Below, piece by piece: positions 1 through 7,527 of a stretch of 9,055 nucleotides of DNA. A program made the position numbers and the translations under genes. Origin of the DNA: Amnimonas aquatica (GTDB lineage Bacteria > Pseudomonadota > Gammaproteobacteria > Pseudomonadales > Moraxellaceae); the NCBI RefSeq assembly GCF_002943415.1, contig NZ_PTQZ01000052.1:1-9055 (forward strand), read 5' to 3'. The notes under the pieces were generated by a model that did not search any database, had not been told where the DNA came from, and worked only from the letters and a program-made list of their open reading frames with translations. How positions within the stretch are numbered: the stretch's first letter is position 1; each line of letters begins with the position of its first letter.

Positions 1-162
1 GAAACCGCCGGCGGTGTAGTGCTGTTCCAGCACGCAGACGCGCTTGCCCAGCTTCGCCATCAGCGCCGCCACGGTGAGGCCGCCGATGCCGGAGCCGATC
101 ACGATCAGGTCGTACGGGCCGCTGGCGCGCCCGCTGCGGTAGCGGCGTCCGATCCGGTGCAT
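1..162 (-). CDS. FAD-dependent oxidoreductase (carotenoid isomerase / retinol saturase type), N-terminal fragment
   Basis: This is the first 54 codons of a gene that runs off the left edge. Reading leftwards from the ATG at 162-160, the protein starts [20 protein letters not shown]. It then has a dinucleotide-binding Rossmann motif, VIGSGIGGL at residues 21-29, and an acidic strand end, [11 protein letters not shown] at 44-54. That combination is typical of the phytoene desaturase / carotenoid isomerase / all-trans-retinol saturase group of FAD enzymes; the LEQHYTAGG stretch is especially characteristic of the isomerase/saturase branch. The start was chosen because GGAG (169-172 on the + strand, read in reverse) lies 6 bases upstream. 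An in-frame ATG at 168-166 abuts that site and is less likely. The gene lies downstream of metK in the same direction, but a strong terminator separates them, so it is probably a separate unit. The substrate cannot be judged from this fragment. Confidence 0.8.
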   Translation of the reverse strand, partial: MHRIGRRYRSGRASGPYDLIVIGSGIGGLTVAALMAKLGKRVCVLEQHYTAGGF

Positions 163-254
163 GGGCATCTCCGCGGAACATGAGGATGCGGTCACGCTAT
201 GCGCAAGGTCCGCGCCGGGCAAGCGCGCGCCGACGAACGCCGCCGGCAGCCCAC

Positions 255-338
255 GAAAAAGCCCCGGGCCCTTCCTCCCCCCGAAAACTGTAGCGTCGGC
301 GTGTTTTCGGGGGGGAGGAAGGGCCCGGGGCTTTCTTC
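255..338. terminator. Long bidirectional intrinsic terminator after metK, short-core hairpin element A1
   Basis: Bases 256-288 and 303-337 form an inverted repeat of about 33 bp. It has one extra G in a G run (309-315 against C 277-282) and one A/C mismatch near the base, around a 14-base loop (289-302). Read in the metK direction the stem begins 8 bases after the stop codon, and the outer arm ends in GGGGC followed by TTTTTC, so it is a good Rho-independent terminator for metK. In the other direction the arm ends GGGGCTTTCTTC. The inner part on the + strand reads CCGAAAAC, TGTAGCG, then CGGCGTGTTTTCGG. The same inner segment recurs in the terminator at 8633-8709, although the outer arms differ. 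Confidence 0.88.
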
Positions 339-344
339 TGTGAC

Positions 345-1535
345 TTACAGTCCGGCGGCGTCGCGCAGCGCCTCGGCGCGGTCCGTGCGCTCCCAGGTGA
401 ACGTGGTGAAGGTGTCGTCACCCACCGTGACCTGCTCCGGCGTGCGGCCGAAGTGGCCGTAGGCGGCGGTGCGGCGGTACATCGGGTGCAGCAGGTCGAG
501 CATGCGGGTGATGGCGTACGGGCGCAGGTCGAAGTGCTCGCGCACGAGCTGGATGATGCGCTCGTCGCTGACCTTGCCGGTGCCGAAGGTGTTGATCGAG
601 ATCGAGGTCGGCAGCGCCACGCCGATGGCGTAGGAGACCTGGATCTCGCAGCGGTCGGCGAGGCCGGCGGCGACGATGTTCTTGGCCACGTAGCGACCGG
701 CGTAGGCGGCCGAGCGGTCGACCTTGGACGGGTCCTTGCCGGAGAAGGCGCCGCCGCCGTGGCGGGCCATGCCGCCGTAGCTGTCGACGATGATCTTGCG
801 GCCGGTCAGGCCGCAGTCGCCCACCGGCCCGCCGATGACGAAGTTGCCGGTCGGGTTGATGTGGAACTGCGTGCCCTTGTGCAGCAGCTCGGCCGGCAGG
901 GCCTGCTTGATGATCAGCTCCATGGCGGCTTCGCGCAGGTCGCGCAGCGAAATCTCCGGGTTGTGCTGGGTCGACAGCACCACGGCGTCGATGCCGACCA
1001 CCTTGCCGTCTTCGTAGCGGCAGGTGACCTGGCTCTTGGCGTCCGGGCGCAGCCACGGCAGCAGGCCGGACTTGCGCGCCTCGGCCTGGCGCTCGACCAG
1101 CGCGTGCGAGAAGCGGATCGGCGCCGGCATGAGCACGTCGGTCTCGTTGCTGGCGTAGCCGAACATCAGGCCCTGGTCGCCGGCGCCCTGGTCCTCCGGC
1201 TTGCTGCGGTCGACGCCCTGGGCGATGTCCGGCGACTGCTTGCCGATGATGTTGATGATGCCGCAGGTGGCGCCGTCGAAGCCCACGTCCGAGCTGGTGT
1301 AGCCGATGTCGGTGATGACATCGCGCACCAGCTGCTCCAGGTCGACCCAGGCCGAGGTGGTGACTTCGCCGGCGACGATGGCGACGCCGGTCTTCACCAG
1401 CGTTTCGCAGGCCACGCGGGCCTGCTTGTCCTCGCTGATGATGGCGTCGAGCACGGCATCGGAGATCTGGTCGGCGATCTTGTCCGGGTGGCCTTCGGAA
1501 ACGGACTCGGAGGTGAAGACGCTGTATTCGCTCAT
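345..1535 (-). CDS. metK: S-adenosylmethionine synthetase (methionine adenosyltransferase)
   Basis: This 396-residue cytoplasmic enzyme makes S-adenosylmethionine from methionine and ATP, releasing phosphate and pyrophosphate. Family hallmarks are all present: [15 protein letters not shown] at residues 13-27 (ATP/metal-binding His and Asp), the signature [12 protein letters not shown] at 117-128, [20 protein letters not shown] at 235-254, and the glycine-rich [16 protein letters not shown] at 260-275. The length is slightly above the E. coli enzyme (384). The ATG at 1535 gives the standard N-terminus ([19 protein letters not shown]), with AGGA 8 bases upstream. It starts 34 bases after the stop of the ArsR-methyltransferase gene on the same strand, so the two are probably co-transcribed. 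The terminator at 255-338 follows immediately. No ahcY or metF is linked within this window, and I saw no SAM riboswitch upstream. Confidence 0.98.
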   Translation of the reverse strand: MSEYSVFTSESVSEGHPDKIADQISDAVLDAIISEDKQARVACETLVKTGVAIVAGEVTTSAWVDLEQLVRDVITDIGYTSSDVGFDGATCGIINIIGKQSPDIAQGVDRSKPEDQGAGDQGLMFGYASNETDVLMPAPIRFSHALVERQAEARKSGLLPWLRPDAKSQVTCRYEDGKVVGIDAVVLSTQHNPEISLRDLREAAMELIIKQALPAELLHKGTQFHINPTGNFVIGGPVGDCGLTGRKIIVDSYGGMARHGGGAFSGKDPSKVDRSAAYAGRYVAKNIVAAGLADRCEIQVSYAIGVALPTSISINTFGTGKVSDERIIQLVREHFDLRPYAITRMLDLLHPMYRRTAAYGHFGRTPEQVTVGDDTFTTFTWERTDRAEALRDAAGL

Positions 1536-1569
1536 GGGCTGGGTCCTGGGTATGTCCTGGTTGCGGGGG

Positions 1570-2559
1570 TCAGGGCCGGGCGTCGCCGGCCGGCTTGGTG
1601 AATTCTCGGATCTGGATGCGGAAGCCGTTGCGCTGCGCCAGGTATTCCTCGCGCGCGGTCTGCAGGCCGGCGGCCTCGGCCCAGCGGCTCAGGGTCTCGG
1701 GCGCGAAGCCGGGCCAGACGTCGCCGCAGACCTCGCGCGCCTTCTCGCCCTGGCCGTGCTCGCAGAGCTCGGTGAGCAGGAAGCTGCCGCCGGGCGCGAG
1801 CAGGGCGGCGACATCGGCCACCACGTCGGCGGGGCGTGCGGTGTGGTGCAGCACCATGTTCATGACCACGGCATCGGCTGGCGGCAGGTCCAGCGTGCGC
1901 GCGGCGGCGGTGTCGCCGGCGACGAAGCGCAGCTGGCCGGCGCGGTTGCCGGGGCTGGCGGCGCGCGCGTGCTGCTCGGCGCGGGCGAGCATTTCCCGGC
2001 TGACATCGAGCGCGATCACTTCGCGGGCGGCGCGCGCCAGCTCGGGCAGCAGCTCGCCGCCGCCGGGGCCGATCTCCAGCACCACGCCCCGGCGCGCCAG
2101 CTGCGACACGCGCTCGACCACGCGCGGGCCGTAGTCGCCGAGACGCGCGATCAGGTCCTGGTGCTCGCGGTAGTCGCTGCCGTGCTCGGCGAAGAAGCGC
2201 CGGCTGGCTTCGGCGCGGGCAGCCTGCACGGCCTCCAGGCGCTGCAGGATGCCGGCATCCGGCGCAGTGGCGTCGAGCGCGTGGAAGAGTTCGGCGATCA
2301 GCGCCGATTCGGCCGGCGCGCGCCGGTAATAGAGGTTGGTGCCTTCGCGGCGGTGCGCCACCAGCCCGGCCTCGGACAGGATCTTGAGGTGGTGGCTCAT
2401 GGACGGCTGCTTGATGTCGAACAGCTGGCACAGTTCGAGCACGCCGAAGGAGTCGCGCGCCAGTACGCGCAGCACGCCCAGGCGCAGGCGGTCGCCGGCG
2501 GCCCAGGCCAGGCCTGCCAGGTGGTCTATCGTCTGCGTGTCGGAAGCGGCATCGGTCAT
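1570..2559 (-). CDS. ArsR-family repressor fused to a SAM-dependent methyltransferase domain
   Basis: This is a 329-residue two-domain protein. Residues about 15-82 form an ArsR/SmtB winged helix: an N-terminal helix ([15 protein letters not shown]), the recognition helix region [19 protein letters not shown] at 49-67 and a wing [10 protein letters not shown] at 71-80. Residues about 140-320 form a class I methyltransferase fold: motif [11 protein letters not shown] at 161-170, the acidic end of strand 2 in [10 protein letters not shown] at 181-190, GDTAAA at 215-220, and [13 protein letters not shown] at 253-265. It leads directly into metK, which suggests it senses SAM or SAH and controls SAM synthesis. 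ArsR-type SAH-responsive regulators of the methionine cycle (SahR) are known in Proteobacteria; equating this protein with them is inference. The methyltransferase domain may be a ligand sensor rather than an enzyme. No ribosome binding site precedes the ATG, so the mRNA may be leaderless (see promoter entry). It is divergent from tkt. Confidence 0.92.
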   Translation of the reverse strand: MTDAASDTQTIDHLAGLAWAAGDRLRLGVLRVLARDSFGVLELCQLFDIKQPSMSHHLKILSEAGLVAHRREGTNLYYRRAPAESALIAELFHALDATAPDAGILQRLEAVQAARAEASRRFFAEHGSDYREHQDLIARLGDYGPRVVERVSQLARRGVVLEIGPGGGELLPELARAAREVIALDVSREMLARAEQHARAASPGNRAGQLRFVAGDTAAARTLDLPPADAVVMNMVLHHTARPADVVADVAALLAPGGSFLLTELCEHGQGEKAREVCGDVWPGFAPETLSRWAEAAGLQTAREEYLAQRNGFRIQIREFTKPAGDARP

Positions 2560-2566
2560 GGCTGGC

Positions 2567-2594
2567 AGTGTAGCGGCTCGTCATGAAATATCAA
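2567..2594 (-). promoter_or_regulatory. Candidate sigma-70 promoter of the ArsR-methyltransferase/metK operon
   Basis: On the minus strand TTGATA (2594-2589) is followed after 16 bases by TACACT (2572-2567). These match the sigma-70 consensus at 5 of 6 and 4 of 6 positions. The -10 box ends only 7 bases before the ATG at 2559, so transcription would start at or beside the A of the start codon, giving a leaderless transcript. That fits the lack of any Shine-Dalgarno sequence there. The boxes lie in the only clearly AT-rich patch of the intergenic region. Prediction only. Confidence 0.45.
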
Positions 2595-2620
2595 AATATC
2601 CGAATATAGATAACTATCGA
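2586..2620. promoter_or_regulatory. AT-rich repeat patch, probable operator for the ArsR-type regulator
   Basis: In a GC-rich window this patch stands out. AAATATC occurs at 2586-2592 and again at 2594-2600, an 8-base step, followed by the related GAATATA at 2602-2608. ATAG-ATAA-CTAT (2606-2617) is a small inverted repeat. The first AAATATC overlaps the candidate -35 box TTGATA (minus strand, 2594-2589), so a bound repressor would block RNA polymerase. ArsR-family proteins typically bind imperfect AT-rich dyads over their own promoter. That the adjacent ArsR protein binds here is inferred from position and composition, not from a known consensus. Confidence 0.4.
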
Positions 2621-2818
2621 TGGATTCCCGGGCATGAATTGCCGTCAATGCGACTTGCTGCCGGAAGTCCACAGGCGCGGAGAGACTAATGTCGTTGCCC
2701 GCGACCCCGTGAATCGGTGAAAATTGCGCCTTTCCGAATTGCGTCCCTCCCTGGCGCCATCTGTCGCGGTGCCGGGGCGGTCTGTTTTACGTGGCTTCAC
2801 CCCGAACGGAGTTTCCGC

Positions 2819-4819
2819 ATGCCCGCCCAGCCCCTGAACCAACGCCACCTGGCCAATGCCATCCGCGCCCTCGCCATGGACGCCGTGCAGAAAGCCAACT
2901 CCGGCCATCCGGGCGCTCCGATGGGCATGGCGGACATTGCCGAGGTGCTGTGGCGCCAGTTCCTGCGCTTCAACCCGCAGAACCCGGCCTGGGCCAACCG
3001 CGACCGCTTCGTGCTCTCCAACGGCCACGGCTCCATGCTGCAGTACGCGCTGCTGCACCTGACCGGCTACGACCTTTCCATCGACGACCTCAAGCAGTTC
3101 CGCCAGCTGCACAGCAAGACTCCGGGCCACCCGGAGTACGGCTACGCGCCGGGCGTCGAGACCACCACCGGTCCGCTCGGCCAGGGCATCGCCAACGCTG
3201 TCGGCATGGCGCTGGCGGAAAAGACCCTGGCGGCACAGTTCAACCGCGACGGTTTCCCGGTGGTCGACCACTTCACCTACTGCTTCCTCGGCGACGGCTG
3301 CCTGATGGAAGGCATTTCGCATGAAGTCGCCTCGCTGGCCGGCACGCTCGGCCTGGGCAAGCTGATCGCCTACTACGACGACAACGGCATCTCCATCGAC
3401 GGCGAGGTCGAGGGCTGGTTCACCGACGACACCGTGCAGCGCTTCCAGTCCTACGGCTGGCAGGTCATCGGTCCCATCGACGGCCACGACAGCGATGCCA
3501 TCCGCGCCGCCACGCTGGAAGCGCAGGCCGATGGCGCACGCCCGACGCTGGTCATCTGCAAGACCGTGATCGGCGCCGGCTCGCCCAACAAGCAGGGCAA
3601 GGAAGACTGCCACGGTGCGCCGCTGGGCGACGCCGAGATCGCGCTCACCCGCGAGGCGCTGGGCTGGCCGCACGCGCCGTTCGAGATTCCGCAGGACATC
3701 TACGAAGCCTGGGACGGCCGCGCCAAGGGCGAGGCGCTGGAGCTGAACTGGAACGGCCTGTGGTCGTCCTATGCCAAGGCGCACCCGGAGCTGGCCGCCG
3801 AGCTGCAGCGCCGCCTCGCCGGCGAGCTGCCGGCCGATTTCGCGGCACAGGCCGATGCCTGGATCGCCGCCTGCGACGCCAAGGCCGAGACCATCGCCTC
3901 GCGCAAGGCCTCGCAGAACACGCTCAACGCCTTCGGTCCGCTGCTGCCCGAACTGCTCGGCGGCTCCGCCGACCTCGCCGGTTCCAACCTGACCCTGTGG
4001 AAGGGTTGCCACGGCGTGCAGGAGCATGCCGACGGCAACTACGTGTTCTACGGCGTGCGCGAGTTCGGCATGAGCGCCATCATGAACGGCGTCGCCCTGC
4101 ACGGCGGCTTCGTGCCCTACGGCGCCACCTTCCTGATGTTCATGGAATACGCCCGCAACGCCGTGCGCATGGCGGCGCTGATGAAGCAGCGCGTCATCCA
4201 CGTCTACACCCACGACTCCATCGGCCTCGGCGAAGACGGCCCGACCCACCAGCCGGTCGAGCAGCTCGCCAGCCTGCGCCAGACGCCCAACCTGGCATCC
4301 TGGCGTCCGGCCGACACGGTCGAGTCCGCTGTCGCCTGGCGCGAAGCCCTGCTGCGTGGCGATGGCCCGACCGCGCTGGTGTTCTCGCGCCAGAACCTGC
4401 CGCACCAGACCCGCACGGCGCAGCAGATCGCCGACATCGCGCGTGGCGGCTACGTGCTGCGCGACGCGGAAAAGGTCGACGTGATCCTCATCAGCGCCGG
4501 CTCCGAGGTCAGCGTCGCCCAGGCTGCCGCCGACCAGCTCGCCGCCCAGGGCCTGGGCGTGCGCGTGGTGTCCATGCCGTCGCCGGATACTTTCCTGCGC
4601 CAGGACGCTGCGTACCGCGAGCAGGTGCTGCCGTCGGCCGTGCGCAAGCGCGTCGCGGTCGAGGCCTCGATCGCCGATTACTGGCACCGCTTCACCGGCC
4701 TCGATGGCGCCGTGGTCGGCATGACCACTTATGGCGAATCGGCGCCGGCCGGTGCGCTCTACAAGCACTTCGGCATCACCGCCGAGGCGGTGGTGGCTGC
4801 GGTCCAGGACCTGGCGTGA
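2819..4819 (+). CDS. tkt: Transketolase
   Basis: This 666-residue thiamine diphosphate enzyme transfers two-carbon ketol units between sugar phosphates and links the pentose phosphate pathway to glycolysis. Conserved active-site features in order: SGHPGAPMG with His30, SNGHGS with His70, HSKTPGHPE (99-107), GPLGQG (118-123), the ThDP/metal motif GDG at 158-160 continuing to DDNG at 187-190, CHGAPLG with His265, VREFG with the catalytic Glu415, and [17 protein letters not shown] (471-487) with His477. All sit about four residues beyond their E. coli TktA positions, and overall length matches (TktA is 663). The ATG at 2819 has GGAG 7 bases upstream. The frame stays open back to an ATG at 2717, but those 34 extra residues are unlike any transketolase N-terminus. 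The dehydrogenase gene follows after 31 bases, so co-transcription is likely. Confidence 0.97.
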   Translation: MPAQPLNQRHLANAIRALAMDAVQKANSGHPGAPMGMADIAEVLWRQFLRFNPQNPAWANRDRFVLSNGHGSMLQYALLHLTGYDLSIDDLKQFRQLHSKTPGHPEYGYAPGVETTTGPLGQGIANAVGMALAEKTLAAQFNRDGFPVVDHFTYCFLGDGCLMEGISHEVASLAGTLGLGKLIAYYDDNGISIDGEVEGWFTDDTVQRFQSYGWQVIGPIDGHDSDAIRAATLEAQADGARPTLVICKTVIGAGSPNKQGKEDCHGAPLGDAEIALTREALGWPHAPFEIPQDIYEAWDGRAKGEALELNWNGLWSSYAKAHPELAAELQRRLAGELPADFAAQADAWIAACDAKAETIASRKASQNTLNAFGPLLPELLGGSADLAGSNLTLWKGCHGVQEHADGNYVFYGVREFGMSAIMNGVALHGGFVPYGATFLMFMEYARNAVRMAALMKQRVIHVYTHDSIGLGEDGPTHQPVEQLASLRQTPNLASWRPADTVESAVAWREALLRGDGPTALVFSRQNLPHQTRTAQQIADIARGGYVLRDAEKVDVILISAGSEVSVAQAAADQLAAQGLGVRVVSMPSPDTFLRQDAAYREQVLPSAVRKRVAVEASIADYWHRFTGLDGAVVGMTTYGESAPAGALYKHFGITAEAVVAAVQDLA

Positions 4820-4850
4820 TCACCATGCGACCGATGCGGGAGCGCCAGGC

Positions 4851-5873
4851 ATGACCCTGCGCATCGCCATCAACGGCTTCGGCCGCATCGGTCGCCATGT
4901 GCTGCGCGCGCTGGTCGAAGCCGGCGATCGCCATGCGCTGCAGATTGTCGCCATCAATGACCTCGGCGAGCCCGAGGCGCTGCTGCACCTGCTGCGCTAC
5001 GACACCACGCACGGGCGTTTCCCGGGCGAGGTGACGCTGGAAGGCGGTGCCGACGGCCACGTGCTGCGTGTCGGCGGCCAGCGCATCACGCTGTTGTCGG
5101 AGCCGCATCCGGAGAAGCTGCCGTGGCGCCACCTGGCGGTGGACGTGGTGCTGGAGTGCACCGGCCAGTTCCGCGCCCGCGCCCAGGCCGCCCGCCATCT
5201 CGATGCCGGCGCCGGTCGCGTGGTCATCGGCGCGGCCCCGTTCGACACCGCCGATGCCATCATCGTGCATGGCGTCAACGATGCCGAGCTGAGCCCGGCG
5301 CACCGCGTCATTTCGGCGGCGAGCTGCACCTCGCACGCGCTCTGCCCGCTGCTGCAGGCCTTCGACGGATTGACCGGCATTGCCTCCGCGCTGATGACCG
5401 AGATCCACGCCTACACCTCGGACCAGGTGCTGCTCGACCACGTGCACCGCGACCCGCGCCGTGGCCGCGCCGGCGCGCAAAACATGATTCCGACCACGTC
5501 CAGCGCGCTGGGCGTGGCACGCAAGATCTTCCCGCACCTGGCCGAGCGCCTGGGCGGCTACTCGCTGCGGGTGCCGACGCTGAACGTGGCGGCCATCGAC
5601 CTCAGCGTGCAGATGCTGCGTCCGCTGTCCGTCGATGCGCTGCACGACGGCCTGCGCGTCTATGCCGCCACGGCCGGCCGCGGCTGGATGGCGGTCAACG
5701 ACGAGCCGCTGGTGTCGTCGGACTTCAACCACCGCAGCGAGTCGCTGATCCTTGATCTGACGCAGACCGAGGTGGTGGGCGATCAGGTGAAGGTGTTCGC
5801 CTGGTACGACAACGAATGGGGATACGCCAACCGGCTGCTGGACTTGTGCGGGCGCTTGGCGGCGTTGGGTTGA
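4851..5873 (+). CDS. Glyceraldehyde-3-phosphate dehydrogenase family protein (GAPDH or erythrose-4-phosphate dehydrogenase, gap/epd) with altered active-site signature
   Basis: A 340-residue member of the phosphorylating GAPDH/Epd family. The NAD-binding Rossmann motif is NGFGRIGR at 8-15, with AINDLGEPEALLHLLRYD at 34-51. The catalytic domain has Cys159, His186 in EIHAYTSDQ, RRGRAGAQNMIPT at 203-215, VPTLNVAAIDLSV at 241-253, PLVSSDFNH at 286-294 and the closing WYDNEWGYANR at 318-328. The usual SCTTNCLAP loop instead reads SCTSHALCP: the catalytic Cys and following Thr stay, Asn becomes His, and the second Cys has moved two positions. The ATG at 4851 has GGGAG 8 bases upstream. A position between tkt and pgk is where gammaproteobacteria such as Pseudomonas keep epd, which oxidises erythrose-4-phosphate for pyridoxal phosphate synthesis. 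Several C-terminal blocks also resemble Epd, but a glycolytic GAPDH cannot be excluded, so no symbol is given. Confidence 0.9.
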   Translation: MTLRIAINGFGRIGRHVLRALVEAGDRHALQIVAINDLGEPEALLHLLRYDTTHGRFPGEVTLEGGADGHVLRVGGQRITLLSEPHPEKLPWRHLAVDVVLECTGQFRARAQAARHLDAGAGRVVIGAAPFDTADAIIVHGVNDAELSPAHRVISAASCTSHALCPLLQAFDGLTGIASALMTEIHAYTSDQVLLDHVHRDPRRGRAGAQNMIPTTSSALGVARKIFPHLAERLGGYSLRVPTLNVAAIDLSVQMLRPLSVDALHDGLRVYAATAGRGWMAVNDEPLVSSDFNHRSESLILDLTQTEVVGDQVKVFAWYDNEWGYANRLLDLCGRLAALG

Positions 5874-5888
5874 GCGTGCTTTTGGTAC

Positions 5889-6005
5889 GTGGTGATGGGA
5901 GAGGGGCCTGGCGGTAAAACACGCCGTGAACCCCTCCCTGGGGGCTCGCAAACGCCATCCATGGCGTTTGACGGCTTTACCGCCAGGCCCCTCTCCCATC
6001 ACCAC
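5889..6005 (+). repeat. Palindromic element B1: 30-bp perfect stem enclosing the 53-base conserved core
   Basis: Bases 5889-5918 and 5976-6005 are perfect reverse complements (30 bp). They enclose 57 bases that can fold into a branched structure. GCCGT (5923-5927) pairs with ACGGC (5971-5975) and closes two hairpins: CCCC/GGGG (5931-5934 with 5941-5944) and the 10-bp CAAACGCCAT/ATGGCGTTTG (5949-5958 with 5961-5970, centre CC). Bases 5922-5974 recur exactly, inverted, at 6143-6195, while the arms share no obvious similarity with that copy. The element begins 15 bases after the dehydrogenase stop codon. No T run follows the outer stem, so it is not a classical intrinsic terminator, though it could act as an mRNA 3'-end stabiliser or attenuator. 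Confidence 0.93.
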
Positions 6006-6113
6006 TCGGACAACGCGGTGCTCAGGGCCGTGATGCCCGGGCGGAAGGAAAGATTGGCCGGTGGTGCATGTTTGCACGGCCGGTGAAAAGGAAACTGATG
6101 CTGTCTTCGCGGC

Positions 6114-6226
6114 GTGTGGGCGGCGTGCAGGCTTGTGGAAAACCGTCAAACGCCATGGATGGCGTTTGCGAGCCCCCAGGGAGGGGTTCACGGCGCGTTT
6201 TCCACAAGCCTGCACGCCGCCCGCAC
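6114..6226 (-). repeat. Palindromic element B2: inverted copy of the 53-base core in a different stem, upstream of pgk
   Basis: Bases 6114-6142 and 6198-6226 pair over 29 positions, with one G-T wobble (6117/6223). Between them, 6143-6195 is the exact reverse complement of 5922-5974 in element B1. The branched fold is therefore the same: the 10-bp CAAACGCCAT hairpin, the CCCC/GGGG hairpin, and a CCGT/ACGG closing helix. The stem arms are unrelated to those of B1 but meet the core in the same way, an AAAA/TTTT step followed by a 4-base one-sided bulge (CGCG here, ACAC in B1). The element ends 35 bases before the pgk ribosome binding site. It would fall in the pgk leader or the intercistronic RNA if transcription comes from upstream. 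Confidence 0.93.
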
Positions 6227-6270
6227 ACCACGGAGGCCGCGCAAGCAACATTGCACCTACGGAGACCAAC

Positions 6271-7461
6271 ATGACCGTCCTCAAGATGACCGACCTTGAT
6301 CTGCGCGCCAAGCGCGTGCTGATCCGCGAAGACCTCAACGTGCCGGTGAAGAACGGCGTGATCCGTTCCGATGCCCGCCTCGTGGCCTCGCTGCCGACCA
6401 TCCGGCTGGCGCTGGAGAAGGGCGCTGCCGTGCTGGTGTGCTCGCACCTGGGCCGCCCGGTCGAGGGCGAGTTCAGCGAAGAGAACTCGCTGAAGCCGGT
6501 CGCCGAGTGGCTGTCCGCCAAGCTGGGCCAGGCCGTGCCGCTGGTCGCCGACTACCTCGATGGCGTCGCCGTCGAGCCGGGCCAGGTCGTGCTGCTGGAA
6601 AACGTGCGCTTCAACAAGGGCGAGAAGAAGAACCTCGACGAGCTGACGCAGAAGTACGCGGCGCTCTGCGACGTGTTCGTGATGGATGCCTTCGGCACCG
6701 CCCACCGCGCCGAGGGCTCGACCCACGGCGTCGCCAGCTTCGCCAAGGTCGCCGCCGCCGGTCCGCTGCTGGCCGCCGAGCTGGAAGCGCTGGGCAAGGC
6801 GCTGGACAAGCCGGCGCGCCCGATGGCCGCCATCGTCGCCGGCTCCAAGGTGTCGACCAAGCTCGACGTGCTGACCTCGCTGTCGTCGCTCTGCGACCAG
6901 CTCATCGTCGGTGGCGGCATCGCCAACACCTTCCTCGCCGCCGCCGGCTACCCGGTGGGCAAGTCGCTGTGCGAGCACGACCTCATCGACACCGCCAAGG
7001 CCATCGCCGCCAAGGTCGACGTGCCGCTGCCGACCGATGTCGTGGTCGCCGAGGTCACCGGTCCGATCGAGGACTTCCTGGCCTTCGTGCAGGCCGCCAC
7101 GCCGGTGGTCAAGGCCGTCGCCGATGTCGGCCCCAACGACATGATCCTCGACGTCGGTCCGCAGACCGCGGCGCGCTTCGCCGAGCTGCTCAAGGCCGCC
7201 AAGACCATCCTCTGGAACGGCCCGGTCGGCGTCTTCGAGGTCGATGCCTTCGGCGCCGGCACCGAGGCGCTGAGCAAGGCCATCGCCGAGTCGGACGCCT
7301 TCTCGATCGCCGGTGGTGGTGATACCTTGGCGGCCATCGACAAGTACGGCGTGGCGGACCAGGTGTCCTACATTTCCACCGGTGGCGGCGCCTTCCTCGA
7401 GTTTGTCGAGGGCAAGGTGCTGCCGGCCGTGGCCGCGCTGGAAGCGGCGGCCGCCAAGTAA
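6271..7461 (+). CDS. pgk: Phosphoglycerate kinase
   Basis: This 396-residue cytoplasmic enzyme transfers phosphate between 1,3-bisphosphoglycerate and ADP to give 3-phosphoglycerate and ATP. Visible family motifs: the substrate-binding RxDxN segment as REDLNVP at 19-25, CSHLGRP at 57-63, [14 protein letters not shown] at about 109-122, [19 protein letters not shown] and [12 protein letters not shown] at the domain interface, [10 protein letters not shown], and the C-terminal nucleotide-binding GGGDTLAAI and [10 protein letters not shown]. Length is normal (387 in E. coli). The ATG at 6271 is supported by GGAG 6 bases upstream and gives the expected short N-terminus. Opening the frame to 6061 would add 70 residues read from hairpin element B2. 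The gene is followed 81 bases later by the aldolase gene, the order seen in the epd-pgk-fba clusters of gammaproteobacteria. No pyk lies between them. Confidence 0.98.
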   Translation: MTVLKMTDLDLRAKRVLIREDLNVPVKNGVIRSDARLVASLPTIRLALEKGAAVLVCSHLGRPVEGEFSEENSLKPVAEWLSAKLGQAVPLVADYLDGVAVEPGQVVLLENVRFNKGEKKNLDELTQKYAALCDVFVMDAFGTAHRAEGSTHGVASFAKVAAAGPLLAAELEALGKALDKPARPMAAIVAGSKVSTKLDVLTSLSSLCDQLIVGGGIANTFLAAAGYPVGKSLCEHDLIDTAKAIAAKVDVPLPTDVVVAEVTGPIEDFLAFVQAATPVVKAVADVGPNDMILDVGPQTAARFAELLKAAKTILWNGPVGVFEVDAFGAGTEALSKAIAESDAFSIAGGGDTLAAIDKYGVADQVSYISTGGGAFLEFVEGKVLPAVAALEAAAAK

Positions 7462-7467
7462 GCTGCG

Positions 7468-7527
7468 CGGCGGCCGGGTGCCGCCGGGAAACGAATATCA
7501 CGGAACAAGCGGGCCGCCCGGCGGCCC
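7468..7527 (+). repeat. Two GC-rich hairpins in the pgk-fba intergenic spacer
   Basis: CGGCGGC at 7468-7474 pairs with GCCGCCG at 7480-7486 across a 5-base loop, starting 6 bases after the pgk stop. GGGCCGCC/GGCGGCCC at 7511-7527 is an almost perfect palindrome that ends 2 bases before the fba Shine-Dalgarno AGGAG (7530-7534). Neither is followed by a T run, so they are not good intrinsic terminators. They may modulate mRNA processing or access to the fba start. GC-rich spacers form such hairpins readily, so the functional reading is weak. Confidence 0.5.

Larger units (their letters stand above)
5874..6270. other. 397-base non-coding gap between the dehydrogenase gene and pgk
   Basis: The gap holds two large hairpin elements (5889-6005 and 6114-6226, described separately) in opposite orientation around a 108-base spacer (6006-6113), and then the pgk leader. 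The spacer has a short direct repeat, GGCCGGTG at 6056-6063 and 6078-6085, enclosing a 5-bp hairpin GTGCA-TGTT-TGCAC (6064-6077). I find no convincing promoter or small gene in it. The frame of pgk is open back to 6061, through the second hairpin, but the implied residues look like translated repeat and were not annotated. The last 44 bases (6227-6270) are ordinary sequence ending in the pgk ribosome binding site. Confidence 0.8.

Noticed and set aside
453..1601. A 382-codon + strand frame over metK
   Set aside because: Low-complexity Val/Ala/Gly/Asp composition antisense to an intact metK.
2695..2723. TTGCCC-17-TGAAAA as a promoter for tkt
   Set aside because: The -10 box matches only 3 of 6 consensus positions. 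Too weak to list, although a tkt promoter must lie somewhere in 2600-2800.
2717..2818. A longer transketolase start
   Set aside because: No Shine-Dalgarno at 2717, and the added residues do not resemble transketolase. The ATG at 2819 has GGAG 7 bases upstream.
2645..4768. A 707-codon open frame antisense to transketolase
   Set aside because: Its sequence is rich in Ala, Gly, Arg, His and Val with no recognisable domain, as expected for the complement of a GC-rich gene. The sense frame has every transketolase motif.
4825..4854. A 9-codon frame (MRPMRERQA) ending in an ATGA overlap with the dehydrogenase start
   Set aside because: Its ATG has no ribosome binding site of its own, and short frames of this kind are common by chance. 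The dehydrogenase gene has its own GGGAG.
5889..6005. Element B1 as a plain intrinsic terminator of the dehydrogenase gene
   Set aside because: No T run follows the outer stem, and the long structured core is not a typical terminator loop. Some terminating effect is still possible.
5889..6226. The inverted 53-base cores as terminal repeats of an insertion sequence
   Set aside because: Only 108 bases lie between the hairpins, with no transposase or remnant, and each core is internal to its own separate stem rather than at an element end.
6061..6270. A longer pgk start giving 70 extra residues
   Set aside because: The extension is translated hairpin element B2 and has no family counterpart. 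The ATG at 6271 has a well-placed GGAG.
4776..6521. A 581-codon minus-strand frame spanning the dehydrogenase gene, both hairpins and the pgk start
   Set aside because: It runs through two repeat elements and is antisense to two clear enzymes, and shows no protein family character.
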